Shown: positions 51,426 through 63,400 of the stretch, one piece after another
How positions within the stretch are numbered: position 1 is the stretch's first letter
How the letters are laid out: each line of letters starts with the position of its first letter
Source of the DNA: Tetrahymena thermophila SB210
Taxonomy: Eukaryota; Ciliophora; Oligohymenophorea; Hymenostomatida; Tetrahymenidae
Length of the DNA stretch: 64,000 nt
Assembly (NCBI RefSeq): GCF_000189635.1
Contig: NW_002476365.1
Span: 620,001-684,000 of the forward strand
Direction: 5' to 3'
Notes under the pieces: model-generated
The model's input: only the letters and a program-made list of their open reading frames with translations
Database searches by the model: none
Told to the model about the DNA's origin: nothing
Made by a program: the position numbers and the translations under genes

Positions 51426-54400
51426 TCAGCTCAAGTCGAACCCAGCACCTGAAAAGATTGCTTCTAGTAGCTTCAATTTCAGTTTATTACCATCTTCGTA
51501 ATTTGGCAGTTTAAGTATGTTCATACATGTAGAACTAGTAGGCAATTTTTCTGGTTTTTGAGGATTGTTGTCATCTATAGATTTCTAGATACAAAATTGG
51601 GGATTCAACTGCTTGAAACCGAGAGTTGGAGGACGGCTACAACTTGTTACAAAATGAAGGAATTTACCCTTTTCTTCATCTGTAAATGATTCAAGTGTTT
51701 ACCAAAAGAAAATAATTGTCAAGTCGTTTGGATTGTAACCTTTAATTAAAAAAATAAATTTAATGATAATTCATGAATCTAATTAGAAGTTGCAACAATT
51801 TTCAAAAGTATTTTATTACCCTTATATTGAGTGTGCTTTTTTAAATCTTAAACATCAAAGCAAGTGAACTTGCCTGAAATAATAAGCTAGAGTTCATCAT
51901 GGTTAAACATCGAAAGCCATTCTTAGTCAATTACAGATGCGAATCCCTCTCTGAATGCATGGGCTTCAGGTTCATTCATGGAATTTAGTTTATATTATGC
52001 ATATAAACTAATATACTCGAATTTGTTTTCACTATATTTTATAAATTAGTTAATTTAAACCAAAACTTATACTTAATTTCATAAAGTGTCTCAATTTCAA
52101 AACATTTTCAACGCAAAACGTACAAAACTTAATTTCGCATTTTTACGAAAGAATTGGAAATTTAATTATCTCACAAAAAGAATAAAGTAGAGTAAATTAA
52201 AATTTCTAAAGTTAATTTAGACATTCAATTCTTTTTTTTGATAAATTTTTCTATTTTATATTTTATTTTTTTTCCTCATTTTTGTTACTTTTACAAAAAG
52301 AATTTAAAAACAACAAAATTTATTTGTATGAATAAAATATTTTGTTTAAGTTGATTAATAAATTCAGTTTAAAATTCTGCATAAAAAAATATTATCAAAC
52401 TTTAAAAGAAAATCTTACTTTGTTACAGCTATTTGTGACCCATTTTCTTTGAGCTCAACAGCTCCATTATAAATATCATCAATAGAAAAAGTCAAGCCAT
52501 AATCTTCAACATTATCTTTAGTGTGCTTTAAATTCATCAACATTTTATAAAGCTCCTTATCAACATATTAGAGATCTTCAAGAGTACTTGGTTTTTCAAG
52601 AATTTAATTTAAAAATACTTTAGAAAAAACTGGTTCAATAAAAATATTCTCATAAATAGCTTTTCCAACAACCTTTCCAAGAAAAGTGTATCTCCTAAAA
52701 TAAAATACAAATTAAAAAATAATTAAAATATTTCAATGAATGAGTGAGTAAATTTTTATTGAATTATCATAAGATAATAAGACAGTTTTAAAAATAAGAC
52801 AAATTTTAAATTTAAATTAAATTGACCCTAATTTAAAAAAAATCTATCTAAATGAATTACGCTAATTTGTTTTTGTTATTTGGAGCTGGCATGAGAGTTC
52901 TTTCTGCAGTCTCGATGAACAGTCCGCAAGTAGGATCAAATCCTTGTCTTAAATAATTAAAATGAAATTAAATGTAAAAGAATTAAGTTGAAATTATAAT
53001 ATTTACCTGACTACAGAGTTGATAAATTCTTTAATAATACCACCTCCATCAATACCTTATTCGATAAATCCATGCTCATCAACAAATGAAATTTTGTAAA
53101 GGGCTTTCATATTTTTATTATGGAATTTGCTAAAGGCATCATCTAATTCTTTGCCTCTTTAAATAAAAATATTTTTAGAATTGATGGCGTTGGCCTAACC
53201 ATTTTCATCGTCTTCGTCCTACATTTAATAAAACTAAAAGGGATTTCTATCTTGAACAGATTAATCTTCAGTGATGAATTTTTTCATCATTTAATATCTT
53301 TTCTCGAAAGTAAAAATATGAGGAATTCTATTCAAAAGACGACTCATATATGAATTTTCTTCATCTATTTTCTTAAAGTTAAAATTGTTGAGCAAGATTT
53401 AATTTTCTTCGCTTTCTAGTATCCAGTTATCATAAAACTTTTTTCTAGAATCTCTTGAATAAAGCTATTTTAAGAGAGTGACCACTTTCTTTTCACAAGG
53501 TCTGTAATCAGCTTAAGCCTCAGTAAACAAAAGCTTAAATGCAAATAAATTGAAAAAATCTATTATTTGCTTCATCTCTTGCAAATTGAAATTATTTTGA
53601 ATAATTTGCTCGTCAAGCATTATAATTCCATTTCCTTTACCTAAAACACCAAAGAACTCCTCATCATCCATTAAATTCAATTTTTTCTTAAATAATATGC
53701 AAAATAATCCAACCACATTGCCCAAAAACTTTGAATGGAGTCTGAATTTGCCAATGTCGAAATTCTTTTAGATTTTTTTAATAAATAATATTAATTAGTA
53801 ATTAGAATATTAACTTTGTTTTGTTTTGTTCCGCAATTTCAATAAAAATTTAAATTAACAAAAATAATCAAAACAAAATTATTACTAAATGAGTGAAAAC
53901 TCCATAGAGAGTTTTAAGAAGTTAGAAGTTTTATGCAAGCTTTATTTTTAAACCTAACTAATAAGAATTTCTTATTTTACTCATCATCAAAAATTACCCA
54001 CATATATTACTTATTTTTTCTAAAACTTAAGGTGTAAAGGGTTTGACTAATTTTTAAATTTATATGTAAATTTATTATCAATTTTTAAATATGAATTTTA
54101 CTTTATTTAAGATGGTTTATCATATTGCAGAATAACTTAATTGTTTTATCTTCTGCAAAAACAGAAAGATTAATGCTACTTAATTCAAGAGAAAATTGTT
54201 TATAAAATTTAGTTTTGCTTTTATATTTTTCAATTTCTTCGTTTATCATTAAATTAGCATTATTTTCTTCTTCGATTTCCATTTCATTTTAATTTGAAGT
54301 GGGAATCAAGTCTTTAGTTTATAAAACTAGATTTTACAAGCTGCCCATAAATATATTTGAGAAATTTTAGAGCACATTTTCCTGCTCTTTATCTATATCA

Positions 54401-55494
54401 ATTAGAGACCAAATTTTTATATAGTTATTCACTCTGTTTCTCAAATGATTAATCCTAAACTTTATATTAAAATAATTTCAAATAGATTATTTTAAATGCA
54501 TTAATTTAATTAAGAATTTAATAAATCCGCTTTATTTTCTTTATATTCAAAACGAATTAGGTATAAAATAATTATTTTATTAAATCAAAATAATTTGTAC
54601 CTCATTAACATTTAACTATTCCTCTGATATTATGTTAAATATTCTTGAAGCTCTTGATTGATTATTTTTTAAAAGATTCTAAAAACTATTCGATGTGAGA
54701 AGACTTTGTAGCACAATATCTTTATTAGGCTTGGTAAAGCATGCATATTTTATAGATTTCCTTATTCCTTTCTAACTACAGAAATTGTCTTCTATTTTTA
54801 GAAGTTTTGTCAAATATTTAGTGGGAACCAAAACTTCTTTTCTAACTTTCTTGCAATTCTTATAAAACTCAATTAGGAACTCATTTATTTTTTGTTTTTC
54901 ATTTTACTTCTCTTCTTTAAGTTATGAAAAAAGACTCAAGCAAAGAAGAACTATTCTGTAGATCTTTTAAAATAAAATGAATAAAATTAAATATATCAAA
55001 ACTCATCTATTTTAAATATTTATTAGTAATTTTTAATATTTTAAAGCAAAAATATTGAAGGAGCTTACATAGCTGAACTTGCTTTCTTTACCCTCAAACT
55101 AGTTCATTACAGATTGCTTTGAAGCTTCTATGAGTAGACTAACTATTTCTAAAAGAATTTCACTATATTAGAGAACATTTCTAGGATGAATGAATAAAGT
55201 TGTTTCAAAAAATATTGGATAGACTAAGAAAATTTTATTTGCAAGCTCTTATTGCTATTATTAGCTAATTTTTTACTTGACTATCTTGATATCTTTTATT
55301 TTTTTTGTGAAGTCATCTAATTTTTTTTTTAACTCAATAGAAACATTCTTTTTGTATCTCCAGTAAGTCTAAATCTTTGTGCATGACTATATTTTAACTT
55401 TTAACTCTTTTTTCTACTCTCTTTCCTTCTTTTTTTAATTCAAAAAGGCCTGTTTATCACCTTTGAATCCATCAAACTATTTATCGAACTACAT
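51426..55494 (-). CDS. UBE3C: HECT-type E3 ubiquitin ligase, UBE3C/Hul5 type
   Basis: ATG at 55494 and TGA at 51426-51428, with several AT-rich introns, give roughly 900-950 residues (animal UBE3C has about 1,080). The N-terminus ([29 protein letters not shown], quoted in part) has the charged lead and IQ-like segment of UBE3C. The HECT domain occupies the last 380 or so residues: [70 protein letters not shown]. The catalytic loop [16 protein letters not shown] has its thioester Cys codon at 51525-51527. It ends in GAGFDLS, near-identical in form to the UBE3C end. This ligase extends ubiquitin chains on substrates stalled at the proteasome. The E2 at 23.7 kb is a conceivable but unproven partner. 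Confidence 0.88.
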
Positions 55495-56284
55495 TTTTAT
55501 ATTCTAAAATCTTAATATTTTAAATAGCAATACTTCTTTTGTAAAAATTTGTTTAAACAAATTTTTTTTTTTTTTGATTTTAATCAATTTTCAAATATAG
55601 TAAAATAAATCTGTTTATTATGATAGACGAGTTAAATATCAGTTCTATACCGAATAAGAATAGAGTTAAAAGATTTAATCAGAAATTATTGATTTTGACA
55701 AATTCTACAGAACTTTAGAAGTTTTTTTCAATCTAATCATTAATTTTCATTTAATTAAATTGCTCAATACCCATATTAATTTTACATAATTTAAATTATT
55801 TTATTTGACCTTTTTTGTATTTGAAATTAATTTTATTTAAACCTTTTTTTGTCTTCAAAAAAAATTTTTTAAATTAATTTGATCTTTTAAATTGTTAAAC
55901 TAATTTTTATATTTATATAATTATTGTCTAAATTATTTATTTATTTAAAATTTTTAATTTTTATTCAATAATTTGATTAAAAGAATATCAAAAAATACTT
56001 AAAAAATGAAATTTAATTTATTTTAATTAATACTTTTTAAAATGATTATAAAATAATTAATTTAATTAAAATTAGATTTAACTACTGTTTGATCTTGTTT
56101 ACTTAAAGAAATTTCTTTATCCGAAAATCTGCAAAGATCTATTGTAACACTTTTTCGATGCAATTTCTTTTTAATTATAAAAAAATTAAATTATAAAAAT
56201 CAGAAATTTGAGTAGATTTTAATTAAGATAATTATAAAAATTATTAAGTAGAATACAAAAATAATATAGAAGCATTTAAAAAAC
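55495..56284. promoter_or_regulatory. Divergent intergenic region between HECT ligase (-) and SDHAF2 (+)
   Basis: About 790 AT-rich bases between divergent starts, including a run of 13 T near 55563. Both promoters should lie here; no element is identified. Confidence 0.35.
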
Positions 56285-56779
56285 ATGTTAGCTAGAGTTA
56301 TTAGAAGAGCCTTTTGTTAATCTGCTCAAACTACATATGCTAATTAATTCACTATTGAAAACGACGTTGAAAACCTTAAAAAGTAGCTTACATGGAGGTA
56401 TTATTACGATTTATAGCTTAATTTATTAACTCTCAAATTTATTATTTTTAAGTGCCTAAATAAATTATGACTTTTTTTGAAAGATAACTGTGATTATATG
56501 TTAATAAAACAATAATCCTACTTTACTTTAAATAAAAATAATAGGGCTAGTAACATGGGTATGAGAGAGTTGGATTTGTTACTTGGAACTTTTGCTAAAG
56601 ACAAATTAAAAAACTTTTCTAAGGATGAATTAGTTCAATTTAATAAAGATGTGCTTGTTTTAGAAACTCCTGTCTTGAATAAAATTCTTTTGGGTCAACT
56701 CCCAATTCCTGAAGGAAATAAGTTTATCCCAATAGTTATTGAGTATGCTAAAAATAAACCTAAATATGTTTACTTTTGA
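56285..56779 (+). CDS. SDHAF2: Succinate dehydrogenase assembly factor 2 (Sdh5 family)
   Basis: Two exons, 56285-56397 and 56545-56779, give 115 residues. The hallmark is RASNMGMRELDLLLGTFAKDKL, cut by the intron after its first two bases, followed by a short helical stretch with LVLETPVLNKILLGQ. This is the compact Sdh5/YgfY fold that promotes covalent attachment of FAD to the succinate dehydrogenase flavoprotein. The N-terminus (MLARVIRRAFCQSAQ) is basic and amphipathic, as expected for a mitochondrial targeting signal. Length fits the family after removal of the presequence. TGA is at 56777-56779. Confidence 0.9.
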
Positions 56780-57427
56780 ATTATTTTATTTCTGTTATCC
56801 TAAATAATTTGCATAAGTATTATTATATCCGTAAAATAAAACAAGGCCTTTTGTTTAATAACAATTACTATTTAATTTTTAAAATGACATGTAAATTTTA
56901 TATTTAAAAAACAATTTTACTTACATTTTTTCTGATTTAAATGTAGTTATTTATCATATCAGTGAGTAAAAAACGATTTAATCATTTCATATTTAGATTT
57001 CTTGCTTGAATATTAATATTAAATTAACAAAATTCAAGATAAATTGATTTACTTTCAATAAAAAGATAATCTATACTAATTAGAGTTATAATTCATTATG
57101 ATTAAATTTCATTTTATGCATAATATATAAAGATTATTATATAAATACCTAGACTTAAAAAGCTAAATGCAAACATATGTGATCCATATAAACTACTTTC
57201 ATTAAGAATTAAGTTTGAAATATCCAGAGATCTTTTTATGATGTATTATTAATTAAAACCTTGCTACACAAGCTGATTAAAAAATAATTTATATGTAGCA
57301 AATTTATTTTATTACTTAAATTATTGCTTTAATATATAAAATTTAAATAGTTTACAATATTAGAGAAATAATTTTAAGATTTAACTTAATTTGTTTTTCT
57401 ATATCTAATTAAAAAATTAGAGCAGAT
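56780..57427. other. AT-rich spacer
   Basis: No gene is seen. This is the 3' flank of SDHAF2, leading to the palindromic element. Confidence 0.45.
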
Positions 57428-57545
57428 TTTGGCAGAGAATATGAAACCGTCCATTTTCTGTTCTCACCTCGAAACCCCTCAACTCTCTCGTTGAGGGGTT
57501 TCGAGGTGAGAACAGAAAATGGACGGTTTCATATTCTCTTTTGGC
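57428..57545. mobile_element. Perfect 50-bp-arm palindrome flanked by a 6-bp direct repeat (MITE-like hairpin)
   Basis: The arms 57434-57483 and 57490-57539 are exact reverse complements over all 50 bases, separated by a 6-nt spacer, TCTCTC. The element is far richer in G and C than the surrounding DNA. Directly outside each arm stands TTTGGC (57428-57433 and 57540-57545) in the same orientation, as expected of a target-site duplication. It has no coding capacity. It lies in spacer between SDHAF2 and the 3' end of the IMPACT-domain gene. Readings: a small foldback or MITE-type insertion, a hairpin RNA precursor for small RNAs, or an assembly foldback. The abrupt ends and the flanking duplication favour insertion. 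I know of no named element with this sequence. Confidence 0.7.
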
Positions 57546-57848
57546 CAATCCAAAAGTAATCAAAAATTTTTTATTGTTATTTCTTATAATTATTTTATTA
57601 TTTATTCAAATAATATTTTTGTCTCTAACTTTTATTTTGTAAATATTACAGAGAAAATTATTAATTAGATGAGGAGTCTGAGAGAATTTCAATTTAAAAA
57701 AAATTTAGTTGGCTGGACATAAACTAAAAGAAAATCAAAAGTTAGTAAAAATAATTTAGAATTTTTTATTTGAATAAATTCCATAAGAATTAAAAACAAA
57801 GATAGTTTTTTGATAATATTTAAAGTACTTTTAAATAGATTTAGATAG
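57546..57848. other. AT-rich spacer
   Basis: This is the 3' flank of the minus-strand IMPACT-domain gene. If its last intron is not spliced, the reading frame instead continues here to a TGA at 57689-57691. Nothing else is seen. Confidence 0.35.
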
Positions 57849-59883
57849 TCAGTTAAACACTTGACTATTCTTTTTTATTTTAGATGGTTAATTTATGTAT
57901 ATTTTATTAGGTTTAATTTAAAGTTCTCCACTTTGGATAAGGCTTTCATCTAGATTTGTAAAAATAATTTAATTTGTAATATATCATAAATAAAATATTT
58001 AAAATAATTACTTTAATATTCTGGGATTTTTTAAGATGATTCGACGTAATAATTTTCTTGGAGTGCTATGTTGTTATGTATTTGGTTGCTTTGATGATTT
58101 TAATTGAAAAGAGTTTAAGAGTTACTAACATTTTTTGCAGTGTTAGACTAACTTTAATTATAAATATCAGGAATCATTCCTTAAGACATTGACTTTTAAT
58201 ATTATTAGAAAAGCTAAAATTGTTTCTCTGTTTCTTAAAGCTTTCTTAATGTTTTTCCATTCTCATAGCTTCTCATTAAAACTTAAATAAAACCAAATAA
58301 AGGTCCAAGTGCTTCATTCTATTTGCTGACAGAGTCCAGAGTAAGTCTTTTATCTCCTCTTATCATTTCATTTATAATTTTTATTTTTTATTCATTTAAA
58401 TTGTTAACTGTTAAACCTTCCAAACCGCTTTTTAGATCATACTCATATGCTAATTGCTCTCTAATTGTTTTTGATAATTTAAATTATTCATTTATAAACA
58501 AAATTCAACAATTATAATTTAATTTGAATCTACCTTGATTAAACATCTGCAATTATCATAAATATATTTAGGAGCTTTTCAGTAAGTTTATTCTAGTCAT
58601 ATTAAATAGCAAATCTAAGTTGTAGATAATCTCTTGCATCTATAGAAGATAATATCTTTTCTAACTAATATGCTTATTACTTTAGCTTATCGCCTGTGGA
58701 AAATTGATTAATTAGATATAAAATAAATAGAATTTGTATTTTACCTAAAATTTTTATTTCTTTCCTTCTTTCTATTACTTCCTGTGATATTTAATCACTT
58801 TTATGCTTTAAGAATGTTGGCTTAGAATTGTAAAATATATGATTTGGCCTATTATTTTAACGATCTTACGGCCTAGCAAATTTCGGTTCTTATTGTAGCT
58901 ATGGTAAGTGATATATTTGCTTTTTAAGCTTAACTTATCTCTTAATCTGCATAGATGAACTCTCTGGGAGAAAATTTGTGTTTTCACTTATGTTCTCTAT
59001 TTCTGATTACACGACTCTCGAATACAAATTATTAAGAAGGTCCTATTTATTAAATGGATCAATTACTATTATTATGTTGAAAGGTATTTTCCTTAAAAGC
59101 TAATAGAAATTTTAATAACCTTAGCTCTTTCAACAATAATCCTGAAATGAGTAGCCTCAAATTTATTTAATGGATTATATTATTCTATTCCCACTATTAT
59201 AAGAACATTTTCTACATCTAAAATTTATTTATAAATAGTTAATTATTGATATTATTTTTTTGTGAAACAGTATTAATTTGATTAGTAATATATATTAAAT
59301 CAACAGCTATATTGTAATTCATTTTACTAAATTTTTATAAAAGATGCATAAGCTTTTCGCCACTTCCTTCAATAGTAGGATCCTCTTGATATCCTTCAAC
59401 AAATTTTGGCTTATTTAATAATAAAATTTTCTAAAACCCTGAAAATATACGAATTTTTTAATGCAAATTCTTATTGATTGTTAATTGAAATATGATTACA
59501 TTCTTATATATTTTAAATTGAGATTACCTCTAATTTTGGAACGTCTTACGTAACAAAAAATGTAGGCGTGACATAAAGCCTGAAAGCATATACAATTTTG
59601 TTATATTTTTTGAAATTTTCTTTCTCTTTAAGGTAATATATTATTTTTTCTATCTGCTCTATTTGTTAATAAAAATGAGGTAATTCAAAATAATTTGAAT
59701 AAAAATAATTACAATTAATATAAAATAATAAATACCTTTTTGAGATATCGCGCTGCAAAATGCTCTAAAAGTGCCATAACTATTTTTCACTTGATTTCCA
59801 TAAATAATACTCTTGATGAAGTTTTATTCTTCTTCTTCCTATTGAGTCAAAGGCGCTCCTTAATTTTAATCTAATCCATCCAT
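57849..59883 (-). CDS. IMPACT/YigZ-domain protein with long C-terminal extension
   Basis: ATG at 59883 (MDGLDQNQGAPLTQQEEEEQ); several introns. The first half follows the IMPACT/YigZ fold: IYGNQVKNSYGTFRAFCSAI, EQIEKIIYYLKE, IVYAFRLYVTPTF, then GYQEDPTIEGSGEKLMHLL and ENVLIIVGIEQYNPLNKFE. These correspond to the K.S.F.A, yAyRl, dDgE..G.a..LL and vvVsRwyGG..LG...F blocks. Several normally conserved positions differ: the HN before the tyrosine is absent, DDGEP is replaced by DPTIEGSGE, and RWYGG by EQYNP. IMPACT proteins block Gcn2 activation by binding Gcn1; an RWD domain is not seen here. The second half is Gln/Lys-rich, with a helical FINEQFKLSKTIREQLAYEY region. The end uses a final intron before TGA 57849-57851; without it the frame stops at 57689-57691. 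Confidence 0.62.
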
Positions 59884-60465
59884 AAATTATAAATACCTGA
59901 CAATTTCTAAATAACTATATTCAATTTTTAGTATCTTCAATTAATTTACAAAGAAAGTGTTATTAAAATCACTAGTTGATTAAATTTGTTTATTTGTTTT
60001 ACTCTTAGCAATACATTTCGCAGCAATGTTAAATATTAATAAAAAACTATATAAAAAAAACACTAATTTTTAATTGCTTCAATTTGTTCATGCAATATTC
60101 TAAAATCATTTTATAAAAATTTATTTTTTTTTTTAAATTAATTTTTAACAGTAATTTTTGACAATTTAAGATTAATAAGTTTTATTATGAATTTTATCAA
60201 TTAAGCTGTGTGATTAAGTGAAGATACTATTTATTTTAAAAGAATAAATTTCTACTTAACTTTTTTTTTTTTCAGTTTTATAGTTCTTACTTAATGAGCT
60301 AGTTAGCTACATTTAAATAAAATTCCTTTGAAAATAGATAATTATAAATCTAAAAATGCATACAAATTTTGTTTATTCAACTATTATTTTAAAAGATTAA
60401 AATTTCAGTTTATAAACTGAATTAAAATATAATTAAAATCAAAAAGTGCTTGCACTTATATAAAT
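59884..60465. promoter_or_regulatory. Divergent intergenic region between IMPACT-like (-) and AXDND1-like (+) genes
   Basis: About 580 bases between divergent ATGs; both promoters should be here. T and A runs only; no defined element. Confidence 0.35.
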
Positions 60466-63400
60466 ATGTAGAATATTAATGAACCAGTTAAACTGCCTAG
60501 TTTACCAGACTAGGAAAAGCTGTATACATAGCCTAATTCGTTTAGATTAGGCGAATACATTAAAAAGAATACACTTAATCATTACACAAGCTAGTAAACA
60601 TTTTTTCAACAGAATTCAAAAAAGTAGAATAAAAGAAATAGTGTACATAATGAATTTTAAGCTCCAGGTCCTTCCTTTTTTAATAAACAAAATAAGTAAG
60701 TGCAGTAAATGTACCAGGAGAAGATGGAATATAATTAGCTATAGAAGAATAAGTTTACCAAGATAAATAACTCCTCGAATTCGATCATGACAGTTTCAAG
60801 TGCTGATGGTGTAGGTCAATATGATAGCTCATCAGCAATCTCTCCTGCAAATTTCTTCTTGAATCAAAATTAAATCTAAAAAAATGGATCCTTCACTATG
60901 AAAGAAGCATTTTTGAATTCTACTCAATCTTCAAATCAATTGTATTCTAATAAGAATAATGTTTTTAAGTTTTACCAAACGAACTATACTTAATTTGATG
61001 AAACTAAGCAAAGTCCTACTAATTAATCACTGTCATAAACTCACTAACAGATTAATGAGAGTATTTAATTATAAAAGTAGAAAACTTTAGACAAAATTTT
61101 AAAGCAATCTTTTAGCAATATCTCTAACCTGCAACAAAGGAAAAAGTCAGACTAAAATAAAGATAACCCTTTTGGCAAATAATCTTCTATTTTAACTACT
61201 AAAAGTCCTCTAATAGATATTACTTAGATAGAGTAAGTTTGCTACCTTCGCTCAGCTTAAGCAAAGTAGGACTTTTACTTGTAGCTGTTAGGCACAAATC
61301 CATAAAAGAGTGAGCCTCAATACACTCCAAATATTGAGGAATTAAAATGGAAAATTAATTAATAAAAGTAAACTCTTTAAAATTTAAATTAAATAAATCA
61401 ATAAATAATTCTAACTAACTCTGAATTTGCATACTTGAAAAAATACATTTGAATCAAGTTAGTTTATCTTTATTTAGATGATTAAACAGTTAAATTAATT
61501 ACTGCTAAATTACCTAAATTTCTTATTAATTAAAATTTATTTTTCTTTTCTTGAGATTTAAATAAAGACTACTTTTTTTATTCTAAAGACATATCAACGT
61601 GGATGACTTTTTTGTGCAGTAAATAAAAGGCATCACTACTACCCTTAATAAAGAGAGCATTGTTTCTCATAGTAGCCAGAATAAGAACTTAAAGAAAAGC
61701 ACAGAAAGAAAAGATATGTTTCTTTTAAATTTATGGATGGAGTAGATGCTAAATTAAGTATTCGAAAAAGAAAAAAAATATTGGAATTATCAGGAATTCT
61801 TTGATGAAATTGAACTTATTTATGCAGGATGTATGAAAGAAATAGCAAGGTAATTTTTATCTGTTAATTATTATTTATTAATTTTTTAATTTTTTAACAG
61901 ATAAGTCAGTCTTGACTGCAGCGAAAGAGGGTAGATGCTTACTAAAATATGGGATATATATTCTTCGATAGTCAGAAATTTCATAGAAAAAAGCCAAAAA
62001 GAATTTTTAAAAAAAGAATTAGAGCAAATTAATTTGCAAAGGTCCATTTAAAATGTTTATATCAGAGATTTGAAAAAAATGCAAGAGTAGTAGGATAAAT
62101 TAAATGAGCTTTTAGAGCTTAGGAATAATTAAATCACAAAAGCAAAAGCAGAAAATAGGTAATTTAGTCATTTATTCTATTTGTGAAATGGCTTCTAAGT
62201 AGATATTTTAATTAAAAGGTATTTGAGTAAGAAATGGAAAAAGACAGAAAAAGCTCTCTAAGTTATTTAAGATGACTTTAATGCCCAAATAAATCTTTAT
62301 GATGAAGCACTCAAAGAAATCACATACCTGAAAATGCAGTAAGAAGAATATATTTTGCAAGATTAAATCAGACAAGCAGCTGCGAGTTCAGACGATGATT
62401 ATACCTAAGCAACTTCAGCTGGAAATGTAATTAATTTATCAAATTATAATATTCTTCAATAATTATTTCTTATGATTAGGAAATATATTTTTTTCTTAAG
62501 ACAGTGAATATTTTTGTATAAAAAAAATAAAAAGTAATAAAAAAAGGATTTTAAAACTAAATTGAAAAAAACATAAAAATTAAAAAATTTTAATCAAAGA
62601 TTGAATTTTTTGGTGAAGAAATCAAAGTTTTTTTTTCTAATTTTTAATCTTGAATTAAATATATTTTCATACAAATAAAATGATGATATTTTTATTAAAA
62701 GTCAAAATTTATGCTTGAAATTGAGAAAATTAAAATTGAGCTATAAAATCAATATTAATTTCTCTACATGGAAGAAAAAAAGAAACTGGAAGAGGCTTAT
62801 ATTATTCACAAGCAGAACTAAGATAAACAGCTGATTCTTGCATAAGAAATAGAACAAGAAGTAAGATTTCCTAATATTTAATTAAACAGTTTAATTTTTT
62901 TCATAAAATAAGGAATCAGGGCTTGAAAAAAATTAGCTATAGAGAATTCAAGAATACAATTTCGAAGACGTTTTATTGGCTAATATTGTAATTAATTTAT
63001 TTGATGAATAAATAAGTTATTAATTGAATATTAATTTAATTTTTACTAAAATGCAGGGAGTTGATACATCTGACTTATGTTAAAAATAGTCTTTTGGAAC
63101 TGACACATGTGATTTAGTTGAAAAATAAGATAAATGCATAAATGTAAATATATAAAAGCAAATGAAATATTAGTCAACTCAAACAGTTTGCACTACAGAA
63201 AGTAAAGCACAGCAAGTTAATATAAGGACCATCATAAATGAAAATAAGGTAAATATTATTTTTTTGAACAATAAATTAGAAAATGTCAATGCTTTAATTT
63301 AAATCCATCTAATAATATAATTTGCTAACAATATTTATAATGTTATTCGTTTTGCTTTTTAATATTTGTGAATTGATAATTACAACTAAAAAAATTTAAT

